Of a stretch of DNA of 64,000 nucleotides, positions 33,020 through 40,959 are shown in pieces. The DNA lies in the NCBI GenBank assembly GCA_963781675.1, contig CAWAGF010000002.1, positions 310,001 to 374,000 on the forward strand. The letters run 5' to 3'. The notes beneath the pieces were generated by a model. That model had not been told where the DNA came from and did not search any database. It saw only the letters and a program-made list of their open reading frames with translations. Positions within the stretch are counted from its first letter, which is position 1; every line of letters starts with the position of its first letter. The stretch is from SCTD01 sp963781675 (GTDB taxonomy: Bacteria; Actinomycetota; Actinomycetes; Mycobacteriales; SCTD01). Both the position numbers and the translations under genes were made by a program.

Positions 33020-33137
33020 GCGAGGACTGCTCGCGGCGCGCCGCGACGGAGGAGCGGATGCTGCCGCTGTCGAGGAGCCGGAAGATCTCCCTGTGAGCGA
33101 GGACTGCTCGCGGTGCGCCGCGACGGAGGAGCGGATG
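33008..33137 (+). repeat. Tandem 77-bp-offset duplication between accD and accE
   Basis: Bases 33008-33060 and 33085-33137 are 53-bp near-identical copies with two mismatches. Each copy begins at the ATC-xCC-CTG-TGA end of the preceding ORF and continues through the start of the next. Because 77 is not a multiple of three, the copies lie in different frames, yet each keeps an open reading frame by starting anew at its own GTGA overlap. Confidence 0.85.
33016..33096 (+). CDS. Micro-ORF 1 between accD and accE, 26 residues
   Basis: GTG 33016 overlaps the accD stop (GTGA) and the ORF reads VSEDCSRRAATEERMLPLSRSRKISL before a TGA that overlaps the next GTG. All third positions are G or C, including the part not shared with micro-ORF 2, which supports real translation. 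No Shine-Dalgarno of its own is needed given the overlap, although GGAGG at 33048-33052 lies inside it. The peptide is basic at its C-terminus with one Cys. No family is recognised. Confidence 0.5.
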   Translation: MSEDCSRRAATEERMLPLSRSRKISL

Positions 33138-33176
33138 CGCCGCGTGCTGTTCGAGCGAGCGGAGATGTCGCTGTGA
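33093..33176 (+). CDS. Micro-ORF 2 between accD and accE, 27 residues
   Basis: GTG 33093 overlaps the stop of micro-ORF 1, and its own TGA overlaps the accE GTG at 33173. It reads VSEDCSRCAATEERM then RRVLFERAEMSL. The first 15 residues differ from micro-ORF 1 only by Cys for Arg, making a C-x-x-C pair; the second half is unrelated. 26 of 27 third positions are G or C. It may be a metal-binding or redox peptide, or a translational relay whose product matters little. The original copy is probably this one, since it joins accE. Confidence 0.5.
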   Translation: MSEDCSRCAATEERMRRVLFERAEMSL

Positions 33177-33424
33177 CGGCCGACGACACGCCCACCGAGG
33201 GCCCGGCAGCAGAGCCGCCGGCCCGGCCGCTGCTCACCGTCGTGCGCGGCGAGCCGACCCCCGAGCAGCTCGCCGCGGTCATCGCCGTCGTGGGCGCCCG
33301 CGCGTCCGGCGGCGGTGGCGACGAGGAGCCGCCGGCCCGCTCGCTCTGGGCCGCCCCCGTGCTGCGCACCCCGCTCTCCCCCGGTCGCGGCGCCTGGCGC
33401 GCCTCCGGCCTGCCCCGCGGCTGA
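33173..33424 (+). CDS. accE: Acyl-CoA carboxylase epsilon subunit
   Basis: 83 residues from GTG 33173 (VTADDTPTEGPAAEPPARP). After an acidic, Pro-rich start comes LLTVVRGEPTPEQLAAVIAVVGARASG, the conserved helix of the family, then SLWAAPVLRTPLSPGRGAWRASGLPRG, the usual Trp-rich ending. AccE stabilises and activates the AccA-AccD5 type complex in actinomycetes. Start is set by the overlap with micro-ORF 2. An upstream in-frame start near 33113 is rejected because it would overlap micro-ORF 2 entirely. Confidence 0.88.
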   Translation: MTADDTPTEGPAAEPPARPLLTVVRGEPTPEQLAAVIAVVGARASGGGGDEEPPARSLWAAPVLRTPLSPGRGAWRASGLPRG

Positions 33425-33486
33425 GACCCGCCGGCGGGGGTACGCCGACGAGGTCCGCGCGTGCGGACCACGACCTGGGAGCGCCC

Positions 33487-33867
33487 ATGACCACGGCCAC
33501 CAGCACCACCTCGAGCACTGCCGTCCTGCGCCGGGCCGGCGGCGTCCTGCTGCTGCTCAACGCCCTGCTGCACCTCGTCGAGGGCCCCGAGTACCTCGAG
33601 GAGGAGGCTTACATCGGGGTGCTGTTCTTCCTCGGCGCGGTCCTGCTGGCCTACGCCGGGGTGGTCCTGCTGCGCCGTCACGACACCCGCGCCTGGGCGC
33701 TCGGTGCGCTGGTCTCCGCGGGCATGCTGGTGTCCGGTGTCCTGTCGCGGACGACGGGTCTGCCGTCGTTCAAGGAGAGCGAGTACGAGCCCACGCTGCT
33801 GCTCGCGTTCGCGCTCGAGATCGCCTTCCTGGTCGTCTACGCGCTGTCCGGACGCACGCGGCGGTAG
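33487..33867 (+). CDS. Four-helix membrane protein of unknown function
   Basis: 126 residues; GGAG 5 nt before ATG 33487. Ser/Thr-rich N-terminus, then four membrane helices: LRRAGGVLLLLNALLHLVEG, YIGVLFFLGAVLLAYAGVVLL, TRAWALGALVSAGMLVSGVLS and EPTLLLAFALEIAFLVVYAL. HLVEGPEYLEEEAYIG between the first two is acidic and may be a ligand site. It interrupts the carboxylase subunit genes but no functional link is visible. Confidence 0.75.
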   Translation: MTTATSTTSSTAVLRRAGGVLLLLNALLHLVEGPEYLEEEAYIGVLFFLGAVLLAYAGVVLLRRHDTRAWALGALVSAGMLVSGVLSRTTGLPSFKESEYEPTLLLAFALEIAFLVVYALSGRTRR

Positions 33868-33941
33868 GTCGGTCACGCCCCGACGGCGGGATCCAACCGG
33901 GGCGTCGATAGGGTCGGCTCCTGCACCGACGAAGGAGTCCT

Positions 33942-35693
33942 GTGCGCAAGGTCCTCATCGCCAACCGCGGCGAGATCGCCGTCCGTGTCGCCCGCGCCTG
34001 CAAGGACGCCGGGCTGCAGTCGGTCGCCGTCTACGCCGAGCCCGACCTCGACGCCCTGCACGTACGGGTGGCCGACGAGGCCTTCGCGCTGGGCGGCACC
34101 ACGCCCGGTGACTCCTACCTGCGCATCGACAAGGTGCTCCAGGCGCTCGAGGACTCAGGTGCCGACGCCGTGCACCCCGGCTACGGCTTCCTGTCGGAGA
34201 ACGCCGAGTTCGCGCAGGCGGTCATCGACGCGGGCGCGACCTGGATCGGTCCGTCCCCCAAGGCGATCGCGGCGCTCGGCGACAAGACGACGGCCCGTCA
34301 CATCGCGCTGAAGATCGGCGCCCCGCTGGTGCCCGGCACCGCCGACCCGGTCGCCGGTGTCGAGGAGGTGCTCGACTTCGTCGAGGAGCACGGCCTGCCG
34401 GTCGCCATCAAGGCAGCGTTCGGCGGCGGCGGTCGCGGGCTGAAGATCGCGCGTACGAAGGAGGAGGTGCCCGAGCTCTTCGAGTCCGCGGTGCGCGAGG
34501 CCGTCGCGGCCTTCGGCCGTGGCGAGTGCTTCGTGGAGCGCTACCTCGACAAGCCGCGGCACGTCGAGACGCAGGTCCTCGCGGACTCGCACGGCAACGT
34601 CGTCGTGGTCAGCACGCGCGACTGCTCGCTGCAGCGCCGCTACCAGAAGGTCGTCGAGGAGGCGCCCGCGCCGTTCCTCTCGCAGGAGCAGCTCGACCAG
34701 CTCTACAAGGCGTCCAAGGACATCATCCGCGAGGCGGAGTACGTCGGCGCCGGGACGTGCGAGTTCCTCGTCGGCGCGGACGGCCTCATCAGCTTCCTCG
34801 AGGTGAACACCCGCCTGCAGGTCGAGCACCCGGTCACCGAGGAGGTCGCCGGCGTCGACCTCGTGCGCGAGCAGTTCCGCATCGCGCAGGGCGAGGAGCT
34901 CAGCTTCACCGACCCCGAGCCGCGCGGGCACTCCTTCGAGTTCCGCATCAACGGCGAGGACCCGGGGCGCGGCTTCCTGCCCGCGCCGGGTGCCGTCACG
35001 ACGTACGTCACGCCGAGCGGCCCGGGCGTGCGCCTGGACTCCGGCGTCGAGGCCGGCTCGGTCATCGGCGGCGCCTTCGACTCGCTGCTGGCCAAGCTGA
35101 TCGTCACCGGCGCGACCCGTCAGGAGGCGCTCGAGCGCAGCCGCCGCGCGCTCGACGAGATGCAGGTCGAGGGCATGGCCACGCTGCTGCCGTTCCACCG
35201 CAAGGTGGTCCGGGACGAGGCGTTCACCAACGAGCCCTTCACGGTGCACAACCGCTGGATCGAGACCGAGTTCGACAACGACATCCCGCCCTTCGGCGGC
35301 GCCGCGGAGGCCGACGAGGCCGAGCCGCGCGAGAAGGTCGTCGTCGAGGTCGGCGGCCGCCGGCTCGAGGTCAGCCTGCCGGCGGGCCTCGGCGCGTCGT
35401 CCGGGGGCGGCGGTGGCGCCGGCAAGAAGGGCGCCCCGAAGCGCTCGGCCAAGAAGGCCGGCGGCGCGGCTGCGTCCGGCGACAGCCTCACCTCGCCGAT
35501 GCAGGGCACCATCGTCAAGGTCGCCGTCGAGGACGGCGCCACCGTCGAGGCCGGCGACCTGGTCGTCGTGCTCGAGGCGATGAAGATGGAGCAGCCGATC
35601 AACGCCCACAAGGCCGGCACCGTCAGCGGCCTCACCGCCGCGGTGGGCGAGGTCGTCACGAGCGGTGCGGCCCTCTGCGAGATCAAGGACTGA
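33942..35693 (+). CDS. accA: Acyl-CoA carboxylase alpha subunit: biotin carboxylase fused to biotin carrier
   Basis: 583 residues from GTG 33942 with GAAGGAG 5-6 nt upstream. It carboxylates biotin with ATP and bicarbonate and carries it to AccD. Biotin carboxylase N-domain: VLIANRGEIAVRVARACKDAG and HPGYGFLSENAEFAQA; ATP-grasp: KAAFGGGGRGLKIARTKEEV, FVERYLDKPRHVETQVLAD, FLEVNTRLQVEHPVTEEVAGVDLV; C-domain to about 445. A Gly/Lys-rich linker (about 485-510) joins the biotinyl domain, with the biotinylated Lys in EAMKMEQPI near residue 547. Complete alpha chain of the AccA3 type. It probably works with accD and accE upstream. Confidence 0.95.
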   Translation: MRKVLIANRGEIAVRVARACKDAGLQSVAVYAEPDLDALHVRVADEAFALGGTTPGDSYLRIDKVLQALEDSGADAVHPGYGFLSENAEFAQAVIDAGATWIGPSPKAIAALGDKTTARHIALKIGAPLVPGTADPVAGVEEVLDFVEEHGLPVAIKAAFGGGGRGLKIARTKEEVPELFESAVREAVAAFGRGECFVERYLDKPRHVETQVLADSHGNVVVVSTRDCSLQRRYQKVVEEAPAPFLSQEQLDQLYKASKDIIREAEYVGAGTCEFLVGADGLISFLEVNTRLQVEHPVTEEVAGVDLVREQFRIAQGEELSFTDPEPRGHSFEFRINGEDPGRGFLPAPGAVTTYVTPSGPGVRLDSGVEAGSVIGGAFDSLLAKLIVTGATRQEALERSRRALDEMQVEGMATLLPFHRKVVRDEAFTNEPFTVHNRWIETEFDNDIPPFGGAAEADEAEPREKVVVEVGGRRLEVSLPAGLGASSGGGGGAGKKGAPKRSAKKAGGAAASGDSLTSPMQGTIVKVAVEDGATVEAGDLVVVLEAMKMEQPINAHKAGTVSGLTAAVGEVVTSGAALCEIKD

Positions 35694-35835
35694 GCACGCA
35701 CCTCGTCACGGCAAGCGGCGTCCGGATCGCCTACGACCTCGGCGGTCTCGACGTGCTCGACCAGCCCGGCCACGACGAGCACGTGACGCGGCGCAGGAGT
35801 TCGGCCGCACCGTTCTGGACTGGCTGGACCGCTAG
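35690..35835 (+). pseudogene. Remnant of an alpha/beta-hydrolase gene with internal deletion
   Basis: Directly after accA, in CTGA overlap, the first frame gives STHLVTASGVRIAYDLGG, a typical alpha/beta-hydrolase start. About 60 bases later another frame gives AQEFGRTVLDWLDR and a stop, a typical hydrolase end. The roughly 250 residues expected between, with nucleophile elbow and His, are missing. It is therefore a short scar of a lost gene. The final TAG interlocks with the stop of the opposing SHOCT gene. Confidence 0.6.
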
Positions 35836-36158
35836 GCCTCCAGCGCCTGGCGGCGCGCGGCGGCGTGCTCCTCGCTGCTGATGACGCCGCGCGCGTGCAG
35901 GTCGTCCAGCTCCGCGAGCCGCTGCCCGATCGACCGGTCGCCCTTCCCACGCAGCGCATCGGCGATGAGCACGCTCTCCGGGGTGAACGGGTCGATGCCG
36001 GAGCGCTTGGCCGCCCGGGCGCCGCGCACCATCGCGTAGCCGACGAAGACGAAGCCCGCGAGGATCACGAGGGCGAACAGGCCGAAGACGACGAAGAACA
36101 GGTCGACGCCGGCGGAGCCGCCGGTCGTCTCGCCCTCGAAGGCGCGGTGCAGGTCCAT
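35832..36158 (-). CDS. SHOCT-domain membrane protein
   Basis: 108 residues from ATG 36158; TAGCGT ends 7 nt upstream, so the slightly longer frame from GTG 36167 is disfavoured. One membrane helix (VDLFFVVFGLFALVILAGFVFVGYAMV) follows a short outside segment; then a cytoplasmic linker and, at the C-terminus, RLAELDDLHARGVISSEEHAAARRQALE, the SHOCT helical hairpin seen at protein ends in many bacteria, thought to mediate oligomer or nucleic-acid contacts. Function unknown. Confidence 0.85.
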   Translation of the reverse strand: MDLHRAFEGETTGGSAGVDLFFVVFGLFALVILAGFVFVGYAMVRGARAAKRSGIDPFTPESVLIADALRGKGDRSIGQRLAELDDLHARGVISSEEHAAARRQALEA

Positions 36159-36165
36159 GCGCCGC

Positions 36166-36171
36166 ACGCTA
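36166..36171 (-). promoter_or_regulatory. Probable -10 box, SHOCT gene leaderless promoter
   Basis: Minus-strand TAGCGT, 7 nt from ATG 36158. The 120 bases between this gene and the HNH gene hold no other feature I can support. Confidence 0.45.
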
Positions 36172-36291
36172 GGCCAGAACGGCCGGGCCGTGTCGGCGTG
36201 CCTCCGTGAGGCCGTCGGGTCCGTTCGGCTCGGCCGTCGGCCTGCCGTGAGTCAGCGCGTCACGGCGGCGAACAGCGAGGGCCGGCCTGGG

Positions 36292-37891
36292 TCAGCCCGC
36301 CCAGGCGTACGGGTCGTCGAGGTCTCGACTCCACCGCGTGTCCCGGTCGCGCGGCGGCAGGTCATCGGGCTCGACGTCCGCCACGCGCAGCTCGAGGCCG
36401 ACGGGGTCGTCCGGCCGGTCGAGCAGCCGCCACAGCTCCTCGTCCTGCTCGGTCGGGCTGAGCTCCGCCAACGGGTCCGGCGCGGGCACCGCGGGCGCGG
36501 ATCGCAGCCACCGCTGCGGCTCGCCGTGCTGCTGCGGGCTGAGCCGCTCGCGGCCGGACAGGCTCGTCCAGACGACGCCGGCGCTGGTGCGCGTCTTGCG
36601 CCACCCCTCCTGCTTCACCCGGTGGTGCCGACGGCAGCAGGGACCCAGGTTGCACGCGCACGTCGGCCCGGCCGGCCAGGCGAGATCGTGCTCCGCGTCG
36701 CACCGGACGGCACGCGCGCCGCAGCCCGGGAACTCGCAGCGGGGTGCGCGCACGAAGATCAGGCGGCGCAGGCGCCGCGGCACGACGTAGCCACCGGGAG
36801 CGTCCGGCGGGTGGCCCGTCGGCGGGGCGGGTCCGCGAGGAGCGGCCGGGAGCGCCTGATGGTCAGCGGGATGTCGCGCGTGCAGCTCGCGTGGCGGTGG
36901 CTGGTCCACGAGACCGAGCAGGGCCTCGCGCACGGCCCCCGCACCGCTGCCGTCGGGGACCGTGACCGGGCGACCCACGGCCACCGGGACGCCCCGCTCG
37001 TCGATGTGCACCGGCGTCAGGCGCGCGCCGTTCTCGAGCAGCCGCTGGAGCAGGTCCGGCTCGACCGGCCCGTGCCCGACGAGCTCGGCCACCTCGTCGG
37101 TCGTGCCGAGGGCTGCGCCGAGCGGGACCAGCACCTGGACATCCGCGCCGCAGGGCGCTTCGGTCCCCGGCAGGCAGCCGCACCCGCCGGTGCCACCGCG
37201 GCCGAGGAGGAGGTCCCGTGCCGCGTCCAGGCGTCGCTGGTCCGCCGTCCTGTCGTCGGGACCGCTCGGCTCTGCGGCGGCGCGCACCCGGTCCAGCACC
37301 GCCTGGGCGTCAGGAGCCCGCAGCCCCATCAGGAAGACGTCGGTCAGCCCGTCCTGACGGCGGCGGTACTCGACACGGCGCTCCTGCTCGGCCTGGGTGC
37401 GGCGCTCCTGGGCGGCGTCACGGTCCGCCTCGACGACCCACCGCCGCAGCAGCTCTGTGAGCCGGGCCGGTGGTCGCGCGACGCCCTGCTCCACGTCAGC
37501 ACGCAGGCGCAGCACGAGGCGCTCCCAGACCCGCAGCCGTGTGGGGGCGTCGAGGACGCCCAGCTGCGCGACGACGACGGTCGACTGCTCCACCGTGAGC
37601 AGTCCCCACTCCAGTGCGCTCAGCGCGTCCGGCAGCTCCGCGAACCCGAGCGCGTCCTCCAGCAGGCGTCCGGCACGCCACTCGGAGCAGCGCAGCAGCA
37701 GGGCCAGCTGCGGGACCGTCGACAGCGGCATCCCCGCACGGACGTGGACGGATGTGCAGGTCCAGGACATCGCGCAGCAGCGCTGCGTGCACCCGTCCTG
37801 CGTCGACGGCCCGCCGCTCGAGGCGGTCCTCGACAGCGAGCAGGCCCGCGACGTCGAGCGACCCCGCAAGCGCTGCCTGACCGACTGCCAT
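36292..37891 (-). CDS. 13E12/DUF222-type HNH endonuclease protein, probably frameshifted near its start
   Basis: The main frame ends at 36292 and carries a DUF222-like helical region (WRAGRLLEDALGFAELPDALSALEWGLLTVEQ) and, near residue 380 of the frame, the HNH module CEFPGCGARAVRCDAEHDLAWPAG ... CRRHHRVKQEGW with paired Cys. These repeat-family proteins are common in actinomycetes; activity is mostly untested. In this frame the 5' end is implausible. Another frame gives MAVGQAALAGSLDVAGLLAVEDRLERRA ... LRDVLDLHIRPR from ATG 37891, preceded by TAGCGT at 7 nt; skipping one C near 37741 joins it to RAGMPLSTVPQLALLL. I therefore place the original start at 37891 (532 residues). If the break is real, ATG 37731 is the fallback start. 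Confidence 0.75.
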
Positions 37892-37898
37892 GACGAGC

Positions 37899-37904
37899 AC
37901 GCTA
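37899..37904 (-). promoter_or_regulatory. Probable -10 box of the HNH gene
   Basis: Minus-strand TAGCGT, 7 nt from ATG 37891. It supports that ATG as the ancestral start and so the frameshift downstream. Confidence 0.45.
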
Positions 37905-38040
37905 GCCCCGAGGTCTGACAGTTCTCGAGCGTGGAAGTGCCTGTGCAGAGCCGGTTTTGGTTGCCCGAGCGTGCGTCCGGCGCGGCGTGCAGGCAGCACT
38001 CCGAGGTCTCACCGGCGAACCAGGCGGACGGCGTGGCGGT

Positions 38041-39087
38041 CTAGGGGTCTGGGGTCTGGGGTCTGGTGGTCTGGCGGTCAGAAGCTGGTGACGACCGTGA
38101 TGCCGGGTGCCGGCCGACGTCCCTCAGGGCGTGGGCGGCGTCGTCCAGGCCGATCTCGCGGGTGACGAGGAGGTCCGGCCGCAGCCGCCCGCTCGCGACG
38201 AGGTCGAGCAGCTCGGGGTAGGCGTGCGCGGCCATGCCGTGGCTGCCGAGCAGCTCCAGCTCCAGGCCGACGACGCGGTCCATCGGGACCGGCGTGGGTC
38301 CACCGGGCAGCAGGCCGACCTGCACGTGACGCCCCCGCGGTCGCAGCGACAGCACCGAGTCGGCGCAGGTCTGCGGTGAGCCGAGCGCGTCGAGGGACAG
38401 GTGCGCGCCGCCGCCGGTCGCCTCCCGCACCGCCTCGACCCCACCCGTCACGGGGACGGCGCCGAGGGCCGCAGCCAGCTCGAGCGCCGCGGGTGACACG
38501 TCCACGGCGACGACGGAAGCACCCAGTGCCACGGCGATCTGGACGGCCGACAGGCCGACGCCCCCGCAGCCCCAGACCACCACCTGCTCGCCCGCGGCGA
38601 CCCGCCCCTGCTGCACGACGGCGCGGTAGGAGGTGGCGTACCGGCAGCCGAGCGAGGCCGCGGTGGCGAAGCCCGTCGAGGAGGGCAGCGCGACGAGGTT
38701 GACGTCCGCGGCGTCCAGCGCGACGTGCGAGGCGAACGAGCCCCAGTGCGTGAAGCCGGGCTGCCGCTGCGCCGCGCACACCTGGTGGTCGCCGGCCAGG
38801 CACTGCGGGCACCGGCCGCAGGCGCACACGAACGGGACCGTCACCCGGTCGCCGACAGACCAGCGGGTGACCTCCGCCCCGACCGCCGACACCGTGCCGG
38901 CCAGCTCGTGGCCCGGCACGTGCGGCAGCGCGATGTCCGGGTCGTGTCCCTGCCAGCCGTGCCAGTCGCTGCGGCAGACGCCGGTGGCGCCGACCTCGAC
39001 GACGACGCCGTCCGCGGGGGCGACCGGCTCCGGCACGTCCTCGACGACCAGGTCGCCGCCGAACGACCGGTAGACCAGCGCGCGCAC
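38041..39087 (-). CDS. Zinc-dependent alcohol dehydrogenase, C-terminus altered by a frameshift
   Basis: 348 residues from GTG 39087, which directly follows the lpdA stop. MDR family oxidoreductase: GVCRSDWHGWQGHDPDIALPHVPGHELAGTV holds the catalytic Cys and His-Glu, CACGRCPQCLAGDHQVC the four-Cys structural zinc, and VVVWGCGGVGLSAVQIAVALG the NAD(P) loop. After HALRDVG the open frame ends in ASRSSPASDRQTTRPQTPDP, which is unlike the family and encoded partly by the 7-bp repeats. One frame over, RPAPGITVVTSF and a stop at 38078 supply the expected ending, so one base is probably missing near 38115. Substrate unknown; resembles enzymes acting on small aliphatic alcohols. Confidence 0.88.
   Translation of the reverse strand: MRALVYRSFGGDLVVEDVPEPVAPADGVVVEVGATGVCRSDWHGWQGHDPDIALPHVPGHELAGTVSAVGAEVTRWSVGDRVTVPFVCACGRCPQCLAGDHQVCAAQRQPGFTHWGSFASHVALDAADVNLVALPSSTGFATAASLGCRYATSYRAVVQQGRVAAGEQVVVWGCGGVGLSAVQIAVALGASVVAVDVSPAALELAAALGAVPVTGGVEAVREATGGGAHLSLDALGSPQTCADSVLSLRPRGRHVQVGLLPGGPTPVPMDRVVGLELELLGSHGMAAHAYPELLDLVASGRLRPDLLVTREIGLDDAAHALRDVGRHPASRSSPASDRQTTRPQTPDP
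38044..38064. repeat. Three 7-bp tandem repeats (GGGGTCT)
   Basis: Three perfect GGGGTCT units lie just outside the expected end of the alcohol dehydrogenase gene and are followed by two decayed ones. Slippage here would change the length of the read-through tail of that gene. Confidence 0.7.
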
Positions 39088-40464
39088 TCAGCCCTCGTCG
39101 TGCAGCATCAGCTGCCGCGCGGCCTCGGTCACCGAGCCGGACAGCGACGGGTAGATCGCGAAGGTGTGCGCGATCTGGTCGGTCGTCAGGCCGTGCTGCA
39201 CGGCCAGCGAGATCGTCATGACCAGCTCGCTGGCGTTCGGCGCGACGACGACGCCGCCCAGGATCGTGCCGGATCCCGGTCGGCAGAACAGCTTCACGAA
39301 GCCGTCGGTGATCCCCTGCATCTTGGCGCGGGCGTTCGTCGCGAGCGGGAGCGTGACGGTCTGCACGGCGACCGCGCCGGACTCGACCTGCGTCTGCGTG
39401 ACGCCGACGGAGGCCACCTGCGGGTCGGTGAACACGTTGGCGGACACGGTCTTGAGCCGCAGCGGCGCGACGGCCTCGCCGAGCGCGTGCCACATCGCGA
39501 TGCGCCCCTGCATGGCGGCGACCGACGCGAGCATCAGCACACCCGTGCAGTCGCCCGCGGCGTAGACGCCGGGGACGGTGGTGCGCGAGACGCGGTCGAC
39601 CTGCACGAAGCCCTGCTCGGTCAGCGCGACGCCGGCCTCCTCGAGACCCATGCCGACCGTGTTGGGCACCGAGCCGACGGTCATCAGGGCGTGCGACGCC
39701 TCGACGCTCGTGCCGTCGGTGAGGTGCACCACGACGCCGTCGGGGCGCCGCTCGACGCGCTCGGCGCGGCCGCGGCGGACGTTCATGCCGCGGCGCTCGA
39801 ACACCGTCTGCAGCAGCTCGGCCGCGTCGGCGTCCTCGCCCGGCAGCACCCGCTCGCGGCTGCTGACCAGGGTGACCTGCGAGCCGACCGCCAGGTAGGC
39901 GTTGGCGAACTCCGCGCCGGTCACGCCGGAGCCGATGACGACCAGGTGGCTCGGCAGCTCGGCCAGGTCGTACAGCTGGCGCCAGTCGAGGATCCGCTCG
40001 CCGTCGGGCTCCGCGCCGGGCACGATGCGCGGCCGGGCACCGGTCGCGAGCAGCACGACGTCGGCCTCGACGTCGGCGACGTGCCCGTCCGCGGACTGCA
40101 CCTCCACGACGTGCGGGCTCTTGAGGCAGGCGGTGCCGTCCAGGACGGTGATCCCCTCGCGGGCCAGCCGGCGGGTGATGTCCGCGGACTGCGCGAGCGC
40201 CAGCGCCTTGACGCGGGCGTTGACCTCGTCGACCGCGGTGACGACCTCGCCCACGGTCTTCACGCCCACGCGGTCGGCGTGCGAGAAGGCCATCATCGCC
40301 TCGCTGGTGGCGATGAACGTCTTGGACGGCACGCAGTCCGACAGCACGCACTGCCCGCCGACGCCGTCCCGGTCGACGAGGGTGACCTGCGCCCCCAGCT
40401 GGTCGGCGACCAGCGCCGCCTCGTACCCGGCCGGGCCGCCTCCGATGATGGCGATGCGCGTCAT
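39088..40464 (-). CDS. lpdA: NAD(P)H-quinone/dihydrolipoamide dehydrogenase family flavoprotein
   Basis: 458 residues from ATG 40464 with GGGAG about 10 nt upstream; ATG 40473 is an alternative. FAD loop IAIIGGGPAGYEAALVADQLG, the segment GGQCVLSDCVPSKTFIATSE, NAD loop HLVVIGSGVTGAEFANAYLAVG, and VYAAGDCTGVLMLASVAAMQGR are as in the disulfide reductase family. The first Cys pair is C-x4-C (CVLSDC). The C-terminus lacks the usual His-x-x-x-x-Glu catalytic base, ending in SLSGSVTEAARQL, a trait of the mycobacterial LpdA (Rv3303c) group that reduces quinones. Probably co-transcribed with the alcohol dehydrogenase. Confidence 0.9.
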   Translation of the reverse strand: MTRIAIIGGGPAGYEAALVADQLGAQVTLVDRDGVGGQCVLSDCVPSKTFIATSEAMMAFSHADRVGVKTVGEVVTAVDEVNARVKALALAQSADITRRLAREGITVLDGTACLKSPHVVEVQSADGHVADVEADVVLLATGARPRIVPGAEPDGERILDWRQLYDLAELPSHLVVIGSGVTGAEFANAYLAVGSQVTLVSSRERVLPGEDADAAELLQTVFERRGMNVRRGRAERVERRPDGVVVHLTDGTSVEASHALMTVGSVPNTVGMGLEEAGVALTEQGFVQVDRVSRTTVPGVYAAGDCTGVLMLASVAAMQGRIAMWHALGEAVAPLRLKTVSANVFTDPQVASVGVTQTQVESGAVAVQTVTLPLATNARAKMQGITDGFVKLFCRPGSGTILGGVVVAPNASELVMTISLAVQHGLTTDQIAHTFAIYPSLSGSVTEAARQLMLHDEG

Positions 40465-40493
40465 GCGTCCCATTCTCCCGCACGGCCGCTCGC

Positions 40494-40499
40494 TAGTCT
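40494..40499 (+). promoter_or_regulatory. Probable -10 box of a leaderless promoter (cyclotransferase gene)
   Basis: TAGTCT ends 7 nt before ATG 40507. Confidence 0.45.
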
Positions 40500-40506
40500 C
40501 GCCCGC

Positions 40507-40959
40507 ATGACGCTCTACGCGGCGTACGGCAGCAACCTCGATCCCGAGCAGATGCACGTGCGCTGCCCCCACTCCCCCGTGGCCGGGACCGGCTGGCTGG
40601 AGGGGTACCGCCTGACCTTCGGCGGCGAGGACCTGGGGTGGGAGGGCTCGCTCGCGACGGTCGTCGAGGCGGCCGGCGAGCACGTCTTCGTGGGGCTGTA
40701 CGACATCACCGACGGAGACGCCGCGCAGCTGGACGCCTGGGAGGGCGCGGACAACGGGCTCTACCGGAAGATCCGGGTGCGGGTGCACACGCTGGACGGC
40801 GAGCGGCTGGCCTGGGTCTACGTGCTGGACGGCTACGAGGGCGGCCTGCCGTCGGCGCGCTACCTGGGCGTGCTGGCCGACGCGGGCGAGGCCGCCGGCG
40901 CGCCGGACGACTACGTGCGGGACCTGCGCACGCGGCCCTGCCGCTCCTCCGGCAGCTAG
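40507..40959 (+). CDS. Gamma-glutamylcyclotransferase-family protein
   Basis: 150 residues. The N-terminus TLYAAYGSNLDPEQMHVRCP is the YGSN substrate-binding loop of the GGCT fold; GWLEGYRLTFGGEDLGWEGSLATVV and GLYDITDGDAAQLDAWEG contain the Glu expected to act as base (in LDAWEG), followed by YVLDGYEGGLPSARYLGVL. Enzymes of this fold release 5-oxoproline from gamma-glutamyl compounds. In a mycothiol-using actinomycete the natural substrate is uncertain. Its stop interlocks with the EamA gene stop in CTAG (40956-40959). Confidence 0.9.
   Translation: MTLYAAYGSNLDPEQMHVRCPHSPVAGTGWLEGYRLTFGGEDLGWEGSLATVVEAAGEHVFVGLYDITDGDAAQLDAWEGADNGLYRKIRVRVHTLDGERLAWVYVLDGYEGGLPSARYLGVLADAGEAAGAPDDYVRDLRTRPCRSSGS

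Noticed and set aside
33008..33137. Tandem 53-bp copies as insertion-sequence ends or an attachment site
   Set aside because: Both copies begin and end at coding overlaps and remain open reading frames; no mobile gene lies nearby.
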